A DNA stretch of 64,000 bases from Bin5 sp022827195. GTDB taxonomy: Bacteria > Chloroflexota > Anaerolineae > Caldilineales > Caldilineaceae. The stretch lies in assembly GCA_965208275.1 (NCBI GenBank), contig OZ242331.1, positions 1,612,001 through 1,676,000 on the forward strand, written 5' to 3'. The notes below the pieces were generated by a model. The model saw nothing but the letters and a program-made list of their open reading frames with translations, did not search any database and was not told the origin of the DNA. Both the position numbers and the translations under genes were made by a program. Position 1 is the first letter of the stretch; every line of letters begins with the position of its first letter. Below are positions 17,671 to 26,350 of this stretch, in pieces.

Positions 17671-19242
17671 ATGGGATCGGGAAACGATGTTCGGGCGATC
17701 AGAGAGCGGGTATTCGCTGACCTGGGCCTTTACCAGGAGGTCTCGGGACTATTCGACGGCCGCTGGGGTACGGGTGCGCAGGGCCGCCGGCTGGCAGTGC
17801 ACTCGCCGATTGACGGGGCGCAGTTGGCCGACGTCGCAGTTGCCTCGGAAGAAGACTTCGGTCGCCTGATCGAGAACGCCTGGGCTTCCTTTCGCGAGTG
17901 GTCGCGTATTCCGGCGCCGAAGCGGGGCGAAGTCGTGCGCGCGATCGGCGACCGGCTGCGCCGGCACCTGGACAGTCTGGGGCTGCTCATTGCGCTTGAG
18001 GTCGGGAAGACGCCGATAGAGGGAAGGGGCGAGGTGCAGGAGATGATCGACATCTGCGACTTCGCCGTCGGCCTCTCGCGCCAGCTCTACGGCAAAACGA
18101 TGGCCAGCGAACGGCCCAACCACCGCCTCTATGAGCAGTGGCTTCCCCACGGCGTTGTCGGTGTCATCACAGCCTTCAATTTCCCTTGCGCCGTCTGGTC
18201 CTGGAACGCCTTCATTGCCGCGGTCATCGGAAATGTCGTCGTGTGGAAGCCGTCACCTGAGGCCGCGCTCACCGCGATCGCCGTGACGAATATCATGAAC
18301 GAAGTGCTCGACGATCACGGCCTGCCGCCCATATTCCTTCTGGCCGTGGACGAGAGCGGCGAGATCGGAAAGTGCATGAGCCGCGAACTGCGGTTGCCTC
18401 AGATCTCTTTCACCGGATCTGTCTCCACAGGAAAAGAGGTCGCCGCCGCGGTCAACGCGCGCCTCGGTCGCACGATTCTGGAGTTGGGCGGCAACAACGC
18501 GGCCATTGTCACCCCGGACGCGGACCCGGAAATCGCACTGCGCGGCGTCGCCTTCGGCGCGCTGGCCACGGCCGGACAGCGGTGTACAACGACGCGACGG
18601 CTCATTCTGCACGAGAGCCTCTGTGACAGCTTCATTCCTCGTCTCGTCAGCGCATTTGGCGCGGTGAAGGTCGGCAACCCGTTGGAGCCGGACGTGCTGG
18701 TGGGGCCGCTGATCAACCGCGGGGCCGTCGATTCCTACTGCGCGGCGATCGGGCAGGCGCAGGCCGCGGGCGGCACCGTCCTGGCAGGCAACGCCGAGGA
18801 GACGATACCCGGCCTCGAAGCCGGCCACTATGTTGCGCCAACCATATTGGACGGCGTCCCGCCGGAAGCCGAAGTGGTACGCACCGAGACCTTTGCTCCG
18901 ATTCTGTACGTGTTGAGGTACCGGGCGTTGGATGAGGCATTTGCAATCCACAACTGTGTTCCCCAGGGTCTTTCCTCTGCCATATTCAGCAACAATCTGC
19001 GCGAAGTGGAGGCCTTCCTCAGTGTCGTTGGCAGCGATTGCGGACTAGCAAATGTCAATACGGGCACGGCAGGGGCCGAGATTGGAGGGGCGTTCGGAGG
19101 AGAGAAAGATTCCGGCGGAGGGAGAGAGAGCGGTTCAGACGCCTGGAAGGCCTATGCCCGGCGGCAGACGGTTACGATCAACTTCGGGCCCGACCTTCCC
19201 CTTTCGCAAGGCGTCACATTCGATGTAAGTCAGCAACAGTAG
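17671..19242 (+). CDS. Aldehyde dehydrogenase, ALDH7 (aminoadipate-semialdehyde dehydrogenase-like)
   Basis: A 523-residue NAD-dependent aldehyde dehydrogenase. Catalytic residues are N170 (ITAFNFP), E271 (LELGGNNAAI) and C305 (AGQRCTTTRR). The C-terminus, GGEKDSGGGRESGSDAWKAY followed by ARRQTVTINF, is the hallmark of the ALDH7/antiquitin branch, which oxidises alpha-aminoadipate semialdehyde in lysine breakdown and betaine aldehyde or other aldehydes in some organisms. Here the P450/dioxygenase neighbours suggest it clears an aldehyde released by oxidative dealkylation, though a lysine role cannot be excluded. Confidence 0.92.
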   Translation: MGSGNDVRAIRERVFADLGLYQEVSGLFDGRWGTGAQGRRLAVHSPIDGAQLADVAVASEEDFGRLIENAWASFREWSRIPAPKRGEVVRAIGDRLRRHLDSLGLLIALEVGKTPIEGRGEVQEMIDICDFAVGLSRQLYGKTMASERPNHRLYEQWLPHGVVGVITAFNFPCAVWSWNAFIAAVIGNVVVWKPSPEAALTAIAVTNIMNEVLDDHGLPPIFLLAVDESGEIGKCMSRELRLPQISFTGSVSTGKEVAAAVNARLGRTILELGGNNAAIVTPDADPEIALRGVAFGALATAGQRCTTTRRLILHESLCDSFIPRLVSAFGAVKVGNPLEPDVLVGPLINRGAVDSYCAAIGQAQAAGGTVLAGNAEETIPGLEAGHYVAPTILDGVPPEAEVVRTETFAPILYVLRYRALDEAFAIHNCVPQGLSSAIFSNNLREVEAFLSVVGSDCGLANVNTGTAGAEIGGAFGGEKDSGGGRESGSDAWKAYARRQTVTINFGPDLPLSQGVTFDVSQQQ

Positions 19243-19245
19243 GCG

Positions 19246-20262
19246 CTAGTTGCCGGCCGGGAATTTGCGGCTTTGGGCCACAACGTGGACCCGCTCCACC
19301 GGCCCGCCTAAGGGGATGAGAATAGCGGCAAAGGTTGTCTCTCCGCCTACTGCCACGACGTTGTGGTCGGGGACGATCGTGCGACTGGCGATGACTCGAT
19401 TGAGAGGATCGTAGGCGGTAAGTACCACCTGCACGTCGATCGCCTCGGCGGACCCTGTGTTGCGAATCGAGCCCCGGACCGTTAAGGCGGAATATCGTTC
19501 CCCTTCCTGCGTCAAGTTCCCCACTTCCAGCCCCTGATAGTACCCACCCTCATAGGCAGGCAAGGCGCTTAGCGGATAGATGTGGTAGTTCTCGAACGAC
19601 TCGGGGGCCTCGGCAAACAGCACGGCGAAAGGGGCAACCTCACCCGGTTTGACAAGATTCAGCATCACCAGGCTGTTCCCCTCGACCAGGGTTGTGCCCT
19701 GCCCGTCCAGAAGCTGTACGCCGACTCGCACCTGTTCCAGCGTCTCTACGCTCGTGTTCAGAACTTCGCCCATTACCCAGAGGCTGCCTAAGGGCGTATG
19801 GCTGAAGTGAAGATGCTGCATCTCAAACGGTAACGGCGTCGGCGTCGGTTGACGTTCGACAAGCACACCGCCGGATGTAACCAGGCGCGGAATCACCAAC
19901 TCCTGTCCTATCTGCAGGTTTCTGGGATCCTGGACGCTGTTGCGTTCTTGCAGTGAAGAAACGGAGACGCCGAAACGGGTGGCGATGCTTCCCAAATTGT
20001 CCCCCGGTTCCACCCTGTAAACAATCGGCGTGGGCGTCGGCGTCAGCGAGGGAGTCGGCGACGGCATGAACGGCGCAGGCGTTGCGGTTTCAGGCGGCTT
20101 TAGGTCGGCGAACGGGACGATGGTTGCTGTTGGAGTACCCTGCGGCGGTGGCGTCGGCGGCAGCGTTACGATTTGCCCGCACGCGGCAAGCAGCAGGAGC
20201 GCCATGGCGTATCCGAGCGCCAGTCCAGCCAGCCCTATTTCCCTCGAAGAAAACCACGCCAT
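19246..20262 (-). CDS. LysM-domain lipoprotein with Thr-Pro linker
   Basis: A 338-residue surface lipoprotein. The signal peptide ends in LLLLAACG with C28 as lipidation site. Residues 32-78 form a low-complexity Pro/Thr linker. One LysM peptidoglycan-binding domain follows (YRVEPGDNLGSIATRFGVSV to QIGQELVIPRL, about 81-126). The rest is beta-rich, with two repeats of the FxLYD-like type (LGSLWVMGEVLNTSVETLEQV; ALTVRGSIRNTGSAEAIDV). It is convergent with the ALDH gene (3 bases between stops) and divergent from the phosphoesterase. It probably anchors to cell wall and presents a binding domain; the ligand is unknown. Confidence 0.85.
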   Translation of the reverse strand: MAWFSSREIGLAGLALGYAMALLLLAACGQIVTLPPTPPPQGTPTATIVPFADLKPPETATPAPFMPSPTPSLTPTPTPIVYRVEPGDNLGSIATRFGVSVSSLQERNSVQDPRNLQIGQELVIPRLVTSGGVLVERQPTPTPLPFEMQHLHFSHTPLGSLWVMGEVLNTSVETLEQVRVGVQLLDGQGTTLVEGNSLVMLNLVKPGEVAPFAVLFAEAPESFENYHIYPLSALPAYEGGYYQGLEVGNLTQEGERYSALTVRGSIRNTGSAEAIDVQVVLTAYDPLNRVIASRTIVPDHNVVAVGGETTFAAILIPLGGPVERVHVVAQSRKFPAGN

Positions 20263-20461
20263 CAGGTTTGGTGTCAGATGCGAGAACGAACCACTCGGCC
20301 ATCGAAGAGGGATACGGGTTCGCCATCGTCGGCGCGCCGAACGGATTGAGGCGCTGGTATTATATCACACCGCCCTGCCATTGCCGACATCAATCGGGTC
20401 GGATATACTACGTCGGCGTGTGCGGAAGACAGGGCATCCGGGCGTAAGCAGGAGGGGACTC

Positions 20462-20959
20462 TTGAAGGTCGCAATCCTTTCGGACAGCCACGATAACATC
20501 TGGAATCTTGATAAAGCGCTGTCCGCCGTCAATGAGGTCGGTTGTGAAGTGTTGCTGCACTGCGGTGATCTGGTTGCTCCCTTTATCGTTGCGCAGTTGG
20601 CGCAGGCCTTTGGCGGCCCCATCCACTGCGTAGAGGGCAACAACGACGGCGACGGACGTCTACAGCTTCAGGTGGCTGCCGGATTCTCCCAGGTATCGCT
20701 GCACGGTCCCTATGCCGAACTGGAACTGGGTAGTCGAAATATTGCTCTTATTCATTATCCGGAGCCGGCGCGGCGGATCGCACAGTGCGGCCATTTTGAC
20801 CTCGTCTGCTACGGGCACGACCATCAAGCGAACCAAGAGCAGATCGGAGAATGTATCCTGGTAAACCCGGGTGAAGTGATGGGTCGATTCGGCGAGCCGA
20901 GTTGGGGCCTCTACGATACCGAGGCGCACAGGTATACGCGTCAGCCGTTAGGCGCTTAA
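20462..20959 (+). CDS. YfcE/MJ0936-type metallophosphoesterase
   Basis: A 165-residue phosphodiesterase of the calcineurin-like superfamily. The true start is TTG at 20462 with CAGGAGGGG just before it; the open frame extends to 20030 only as a shadow of the divergent lipoprotein gene. Metal-binding blocks are D8-x-H10 (ILSDSHDN), GD (LHCGDLVAP, D36), GNND (59-62) and the late CYGHDHQ. Length and motifs match small YfcE proteins, which cleave artificial phosphodiesters or 2',3'-cyclic nucleotides; the natural substrate is uncertain. Confidence 0.9.
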   Translation: MKVAILSDSHDNIWNLDKALSAVNEVGCEVLLHCGDLVAPFIVAQLAQAFGGPIHCVEGNNDGDGRLQLQVAAGFSQVSLHGPYAELELGSRNIALIHYPEPARRIAQCGHFDLVCYGHDHQANQEQIGECILVNPGEVMGRFGEPSWGLYDTEAHRYTRQPLGA

Positions 20960-21032
20960 GGGCCGCCAATCGGACTTTTCAAGTACTCCGTTGGCTCTGG
21001 AAGAAGGAGCCCCCTGACAGTGAGCAATTCCC

Positions 21033-21992
21033 TTGTTTGAGTTGGTTTTCCTCGGTACTTCCGCCTCCGCTCCTACAGTTTACCGCGGGCTTTCGGCTGC
21101 CCTGGTTATGGTGCAGGAGCATCGCTTTCTGATCGATTGTGGGGAGGGAACACAGCGTCAGATCTTGCGCAGCGGCTTGGGATTCCGCCGGCTGGACAAG
21201 ATCCTGCTCACGCATGGGCACTTGGACCATATACTGGGGCTGGGAGGGCTAGCCAGTACCCTCGGACACTGGGAGGCGCTGGACAGGCTCGATATCTACG
21301 GTGGCGCGCCGGCCCTCGCCCGAGTCCAGCGACTGATGGAGGTCGTCTTCGGTGCCGGCAACATTCCCAAGGCGGGCGTCAGCCTGAATCCAATCGATGA
21401 GGGAAGCATATTTGAAGGCAAGGGGTTCACGCTTTCGGCTTTTGCCGTCCCGCACAGGGGCAAGGGCTGTTTCGGCTTCACATTCGAGGAAAGAACGCGT
21501 TCGCCATTTGACAATCGGAAGGCGGAGGCGCTCGGCATTCCGGCCGGGCCCGAGCGCCGCGAGCTGGTTTCGGGGCGGCCGGTGACGCTGGCAAGCGGGC
21601 GCGTTGTTCATCCGGAGGAAGTGTTGGGCGAGCCGCAGAAGGGCGCCAAACTTTGCTTTGTGGGGGATGTTGCCCGCACCGGTCCCTTGCACAAAGTCGT
21701 CGCAGGGGCCGACTTGCTTGCCATCGAAGCGACCTATCTCGAGAAAGAACGGGAGCTGGCGAAAGGCCACGGGCACATTACCGCCCTTGCCGCGGCGCGG
21801 CTGGCGCAGAAAGCCGGGGTGAAGAAGCTCGTTCTGCATCACATCAGCCGGCGCTACCATGCGCAGGCCGTGTTGGAGGAGGCGCAGGCCGTCTTCCCGG
21901 AGACTGTGGTCGCCGGCGATTTAGACCTGTTTCAGGTGCGCAGAGGAAAACCAATCGAGAGGAGAGCAGGGCCAAAATATGTGGTTCGCTGA
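21033..21992 (+). CDS. rnz: Ribonuclease Z (tRNA 3'-end endonuclease)
   Basis: A 319-residue metallo-beta-lactamase-fold RNase with HGHLDH zinc motif (H61, H63, D65, H66), preceded by the family-typical FLGTSASAPTVYRG and LIDCGEGTQRQ. A later GHGHITALAAARLAQKAGVK and HHISRRY complete the active site. It trims the 3' end of tRNA precursors, consistent with tRNA-Leu here lacking an encoded CCA. The start is a TTG at 21033 without a good nearby ribosome site; GAAGGAG lies about 25 bases upstream. It ends 18 bases from the convergent pheT stop. Confidence 0.93.
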   Translation: MFELVFLGTSASAPTVYRGLSAALVMVQEHRFLIDCGEGTQRQILRSGLGFRRLDKILLTHGHLDHILGLGGLASTLGHWEALDRLDIYGGAPALARVQRLMEVVFGAGNIPKAGVSLNPIDEGSIFEGKGFTLSAFAVPHRGKGCFGFTFEERTRSPFDNRKAEALGIPAGPERRELVSGRPVTLASGRVVHPEEVLGEPQKGAKLCFVGDVARTGPLHKVVAGADLLAIEATYLEKERELAKGHGHITALAAARLAQKAGVKKLVLHHISRRYHAQAVLEEAQAVFPETVVAGDLDLFQVRRGKPIERRAGPKYVVR

Positions 21993-22010
21993 ACCTGGAG
22001 CGCGGGGCGA

Positions 22011-24755
22011 TCAGGCCCTCAGTTGGCCGCCAGTAGCCTTTTCAACGCTGCGAATGATCCGCCGGCGCAGGCGGGCCACCTCCTTTTCCTTCAAGCTGCG
22101 GTCCATGCTCTGGAAGGTGACGCGATAGGCGAGAGACTTCTGGCCGGCTGGCAGGGAATCCCCGCGATATATGTCGAATAACTCTACTGCGGTCAGCATC
22201 GCGCCCCTGTCCTGGCCCGCTCCTTCCACGATTGCGGCGCGCAGCCGGCTCTGCGTCACCTCCTCCGATACCATAAAGGCCAGGTCCTCTACAACCGGGG
22301 GATAGACGCTAATCGGCGCCATCTGCGAGATGCGCCAGCTGGGTCGGACGAGCGGAGCCAGGTCCAGTTCGGCCAGAACGACGCGTTCACTCCCGAAGCC
22401 AAACGCATTGCGAACGCTTGGGTGCAACTCGCCGACAACGCCGAGGCGCTCGCCCTGGAGCGAAACCAAAGCGCAGCGAGGCCCGAAGCTGACTTCCACC
22501 TGCCCGCCGTCGGCGCCGCTTTCGGGATGAGCGATGTACGCGACATCGTCTTGCCCAAAGCCCAGCCTTTCCAACAGCGTTTCGATGATTCCCTTCAGAT
22601 CGAAGAAGTCGAAGTGCCCGGCGTCGCTATCCGATGCGGGAGGTGCCCCTGCCACAAGACTGGCATCGCGCGGCCCGCACAAGGCGATGCAGAGCCGCCG
22701 TACCTCATCTGGCAGCGGAAGGTCTTCAACTGTGTCCGTGCGCTGGCTGGAGTCAGTCGCCAGCGGACGATATGCCCGCCCGATTTCAAAGGCCGCCAGC
22801 CGCCCGGTGAAGCGGAGGTTGTAGGCCAGATTCTCCAAGGCGCTTACGACCAGATTGCGGCGCATAACCCTCCGGTCCGGAGACAGCGGGTTGGTCAATT
22901 CGATGAAGGCCGCCGCGCTGCCTGCCTCGTTTGGACCGTCGGGCCCGCCGAGGGACGGGCGCCGACCGGCTCCAGCGACCAATTTGGCGTGGTTTTCAGG
23001 TGTCGTCAGTGTGTGGTTGACCGTGTCCTGCAGTCCGCACCCAACAAGAATGTCCCGAATACTCTCTTCCGTCTCCATCGAGGCATTGCGGCGTTGTGTC
23101 GGCAGCACTGTGTCAAGCAGCGTCTCGCCTATCCGATCGTATCCGACGACGCGTGCGACCTCTTCGGTCAGATCGGCAGGCACCGCAACGTCAAGTCTGT
23201 GCCATGGGGCGACAGCCTCTACGACCGGCTCATCTTCTTGGCGCGCCAGGCCGAAAGCCGAGCGTTTCGACGTCCCGGACGGCACGCCGGCCCGCTCCGC
23301 GACCGAGAAATCCAGTCTGCGCAAGGCGTCGCTGATTTCGGCCAGAGACAGCTCCATGCCCAGCAGGCGCCTCACATCGCTGCACGACGTATAGACCGAA
23401 ACGCGCGGCTGAGGGACCGGGTAGCTGTCGACGATTCCGGGCACGACGCGGCCGCCGGCAAACCGGCGCATCAGGTCGGCTGCGCGGCGGGCCGCAATAT
23501 CGTTAAGCGTCGCCGGCACACCGCGTGTAAAACGGTGGCTGGCCTCGCTGTGCAGACGCAACGCCTGTGACGTGCGGCGGTTGTTGATGCCGTCAAAGGT
23601 GGCTGACTCGAGCAGGATGTTGCGCGTTCCCTGGTGGACTTCTGTTTCAGAGCCGCCCATTACGCCGGCAATGGCAATCGGGCCTGCCTTGTCTGTGATC
23701 AGAAGCATCGACCCTTCCAGTTTCCGCTTCTGACCGTCCAGAGTCTCAAGCTCCTCGCCCTCGCGAGCAGTGCGGACGACTATGGTCGGGGACTCCTGGC
23801 CGACACGCTCCGCTCTCGCGGCCAGCAGATCATAGTCGAATGCGTGGAGAGGCTGGCCCAGCTCCAACATGACATAGTTTGTAATGTCTACGATGTTGTT
23901 GATCGGACGCATTCCCGCCTTCTTCAGACGTTCCTGCATCCAGGCCGGAGAAGGTCCGACCTTGATGTCGCGGATGACGGTCCCGGTAAAGCGGTGACAG
24001 TTCTGAGGGTCGTCGATTTCGGCGCTAAGGTAGGCTGAAGTGTCGTCATCGCCCTGCGAACCGTCATCGTCGCCGGGCAGATGAAGCTTTCCGCCTGTCA
24101 GGGCGTGCACCTCGCGTGCAATGCCGCACATTGAAAGACAGCGGGCCATGTCCGGCGTCAGATCGATCTCCAGTATTTCGTCGCCCAGGTATTGGCGCAG
24201 CGGCGCGCCCACGGGCGCATCTTCCGGCAGAACAAGAATGCCTTCGTGCTCTTCACTCAATCCCAGCTCAAGCTCGGAGCAGACCATACCGCGCGATTCA
24301 ACACCACGAATCTTGGCCTTCTTCAATCTTTTGTGCGGACGGGGCCTCTCGTCGCTGTAGGCATCGACCAGGAGGGAGCCTTCGCGTGCGAAGGCAATCT
24401 TGAGCGTGGGTAGATCTCCTGCTGCGGTGGATTGCCCGCGATACTGAAAGAGGTTTGGCGCGCCGGTTACAACACGCTGCGAATCCTCGCCTGCGGCGAG
24501 CGAGTCAGAGGGGCCCGAGTCGGTGCCCGGCGGCAGCCGGTGGCCGACATCCACGAGTACCAACCTGTCGGCGTCTGGATGGGGGGAGACTGCCAGCACC
24601 TGACCGACCACGAGCTTGTCCTCATCCCACCAGCTGCCGGTGTTGACGAGGCTCGCCTCTTCAAGACCGGCAAGCGTCAACCGTTCTGCCAGTTTGGTTG
24701 TTGGCAGGACTATATCCACGTACTCTTTCAGCCAAGACAAGGGGACAAGCATCAC
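22011..24755 (-). CDS. pheT: Phenylalanyl-tRNA synthetase beta subunit
   Basis: A 914-residue protein; bacterial PheT is usually about 790-810. N-terminus LVPLSWLKEYVDIVLPTTKL is diagnostic. An EMAP-type tRNA-binding fold follows (VGQVLAVSPHPDADRLVLVDV), then B3/B4 (DMARCLSMCGIAREVHALTG), the editing/B5 region (RRTSQALRLHSEASHRFTRG), the core, and the C-terminal anticodon-binding FDX-ACB domain (SVYPPVVEDLAFMVSEEV). Extra length comes from Gly/Ser/Asp-rich inserts in several loops (for example GTDSGPSDSLAAGEDSQ). Start is GTG 24755 or ATG 24752. The partner pheS is not adjacent. Confidence 0.96.
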   Translation of the reverse strand: MMLVPLSWLKEYVDIVLPTTKLAERLTLAGLEEASLVNTGSWWDEDKLVVGQVLAVSPHPDADRLVLVDVGHRLPPGTDSGPSDSLAAGEDSQRVVTGAPNLFQYRGQSTAAGDLPTLKIAFAREGSLLVDAYSDERPRPHKRLKKAKIRGVESRGMVCSELELGLSEEHEGILVLPEDAPVGAPLRQYLGDEILEIDLTPDMARCLSMCGIAREVHALTGGKLHLPGDDDGSQGDDDTSAYLSAEIDDPQNCHRFTGTVIRDIKVGPSPAWMQERLKKAGMRPINNIVDITNYVMLELGQPLHAFDYDLLAARAERVGQESPTIVVRTAREGEELETLDGQKRKLEGSMLLITDKAGPIAIAGVMGGSETEVHQGTRNILLESATFDGINNRRTSQALRLHSEASHRFTRGVPATLNDIAARRAADLMRRFAGGRVVPGIVDSYPVPQPRVSVYTSCSDVRRLLGMELSLAEISDALRRLDFSVAERAGVPSGTSKRSAFGLARQEDEPVVEAVAPWHRLDVAVPADLTEEVARVVGYDRIGETLLDTVLPTQRRNASMETEESIRDILVGCGLQDTVNHTLTTPENHAKLVAGAGRRPSLGGPDGPNEAGSAAAFIELTNPLSPDRRVMRRNLVVSALENLAYNLRFTGRLAAFEIGRAYRPLATDSSQRTDTVEDLPLPDEVRRLCIALCGPRDASLVAGAPPASDSDAGHFDFFDLKGIIETLLERLGFGQDDVAYIAHPESGADGGQVEVSFGPRCALVSLQGERLGVVGELHPSVRNAFGFGSERVVLAELDLAPLVRPSWRISQMAPISVYPPVVEDLAFMVSEEVTQSRLRAAIVEGAGQDRGAMLTAVELFDIYRGDSLPAGQKSLAYRVTFQSMDRSLKEKEVARLRRRIIRSVEKATGGQLRA

Positions 24756-24859
24756 TCTCTCTCTGGACTATGGGCGCTGATGGGTACCTTTCATGAAACC
24801 GGGTCGACAAGAGAATTGCAGGTCATTCTAACAGACAAAGCATTGAGCCGGCAGAAATG

Positions 24860-25462
24860 CTACGGCTCGGCGCAGCCCATCAATGCATTGTAAACAAGGT
24901 CGTGCGCGAGCGACCGCCACAATCCCCAGCAACTGCGTTCAAGGTCTAGTGCCCGCAGCGACTGCGCCACCGTGCAAAGTTCTTCAACCGGAACGGTGCG
25001 GTAGCCCGAGACCTCTTCAGTGTCTGTCGGGCACAACTCTTCGCTGAGGCTGTCCAGATAGAAAATGTAACTTACAAAGGGAATGCCGGAGCCGTTGCTA
25101 ACAAAGTTGCAGTCCAGAACACCCAGAAAGCGCCGCAACTCGACCTCCTGCCCCGTCTCCTCGGCGATTTCGCGAAACAGGGCGTCCTCAACCAGCTCGT
25201 CCCTCTCAATGCCACCGGTAGGAAGACGATAGATCGGCGTCACGTAGCGGTGCTTCGTATGCAAAAGGATTTCGCCGTTCACCTGCCGGATGGCGAAGAC
25301 GACCTCCCCACGCCGGTCCGGATCCTTTTGCCCGCGATACTCGCGCATGTAGGCGTCCGTCTCTATGCAGAAATGGCGGCAGAGCGGCCTCCCATACCTC
25401 TCGGACAGGGACTTCAGTTCCTTAGGATCTATCTGGGTCGCTTCGAGGGAGTGTCCGGGCAT
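24860..25462 (-). CDS. Nudix hydrolase
   Basis: About 200 residues if started at ATG 25462 (MPGHSLEATQ); the frame stays open to 25618, which would overlap the next gene, and no clear ribosome site decides. The Nudix box G-x5-E-x7-REIAEETG is complete within GGIERDELVEDALFREIAEE. It hydrolyses a nucleoside diphosphate linked to another group; the substrate cannot be told. HRYVTPIYRLPTGGIERDE precedes the box. The gene follows the DUF4062-like gene on the same strand at a gap of about 95 bases. Confidence 0.85.
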   Translation of the reverse strand: MPGHSLEATQIDPKELKSLSERYGRPLCRHFCIETDAYMREYRGQKDPDRRGEVVFAIRQVNGEILLHTKHRYVTPIYRLPTGGIERDELVEDALFREIAEETGQEVELRRFLGVLDCNFVSNGSGIPFVSYIFYLDSLSEELCPTDTEEVSGYRTVPVEELCTVAQSLRALDLERSCWGLWRSLAHDLVYNALMGCAEP

Positions 25463-25556
25463 CGCTGCAACGCTTCGGTCGAGGTGGAGATCTTCCCGTT
25501 GTGGCTCTAGTCTCCGGCAATCCGCAACGCCTGACCGATGCGTGGAGGAGGCCGGT

Positions 25557-26165
25557 TCAGCGCTTTTCGAGTTCCTCGGCGATAAGGGATTGTGCCTCGG
25601 CGGGATCGAGAATGACACCGCCTCCCTCCGCGCCGCCGGCCTCTCCGACGCCCTTTGCCCTCATTTGCGGCGAGGCGATCAGCCGGTCGAGCCCCTGCAC
25701 CAAGTCTTGCCTGGCCTTTCGTAATCCTTCAACTTCAACCAGATTCAGGCCGTATCGATTCTCGGGGTGGAGCAGCGTGTCGACAAGATCCAGCCCTATC
25801 TGCTGGCCAAGATGCGTGCTGCTGTGAAAGGTCTTCCAAGGGGCGTGGGCGATTCGCAAGAACTCGCGTCCGGCCTGTGTGCGCATTCCCTGTAGCTTGT
25901 AGGGTACAATCGTCCGTTCAAGGCGAATTGCGAGTTGCCACTCTGCGCCGAAAGGGGCCGTGATGTCTCGGCCCAACATGCAGTAGATCCGATCGACATT
26001 GCTGATCAGTTCAAACAGGGTGTCGTAGTCGACCCCTTCGGCCGGGCTGCGGCGAATCTCTGCGCCAACGTGGACAGGTAGTTCGGCCAGGATGCGGCCA
26101 ACCAGCGCCCTCTCCTGTTCCAGGTCTTTGGTTGCGCTGACGAAGATACGAAGTTTCTCAGCCAT
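25557..26165 (-). CDS. DUF4062/TIR-like domain protein
   Basis: A 202-residue protein. The N-terminus RIFVSATKDLEQERALV resembles the DUF4062 signature (a strand ending VSST/VSAT, then D-L-x-x-E-R), which has a TIR/flavodoxin-like fold. Around residues 60-90, DRIYCMLGRDITAPFGAEWQ matches the segment in which such domains restrict or sense a nucleotide. The C-terminal third is helical with a Gly-rich stretch. No membrane segment is seen. DUF4062 domains often occur at the N-terminus of large NTPase defence proteins; here it stands alone beside a Nudix hydrolase. Function is unknown. Confidence 0.6.
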   Translation of the reverse strand: MAEKLRIFVSATKDLEQERALVGRILAELPVHVGAEIRRSPAEGVDYDTLFELISNVDRIYCMLGRDITAPFGAEWQLAIRLERTIVPYKLQGMRTQAGREFLRIAHAPWKTFHSSTHLGQQIGLDLVDTLLHPENRYGLNLVEVEGLRKARQDLVQGLDRLIASPQMRAKGVGEAGGAEGGGVILDPAEAQSLIAEELEKR

Positions 26166-26350
26166 CCTGGGTTTCTGCTCTGAAGGGGAAGTTCAGGCTG
26201 CGTTTTCGGAGTGCATGTCCCGAAGTGGACTGATTGCCGGGACGCAAGTTGAAGTTGAAGATGCCCTATTGTCGACGATCTTTCGCGATTCTACCAAAAA
26301 CTGTGACCTCTTTGCGAATATTTCTGTCATCCCGTTCAAGGCTTGACAAC

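Noticed and set aside
15803..17671. Long minus-strand open frame of 622 codons
   Set aside because: It lies wholly opposite the P450 and PhyH genes, which have clear motifs; the frame is a by-product of high-GC codon use.
20030..20461. Upstream extension of the phosphoesterase frame
   Set aside because: It overlaps the divergent lipoprotein coding region; the TTG at 20462 with a strong ribosome site fits the family start.
22422..23570. Plus-strand open frame of 382 codons inside pheT
   Set aside because: Antisense to conserved PheT domains; no ribosome site or recognisable fold.
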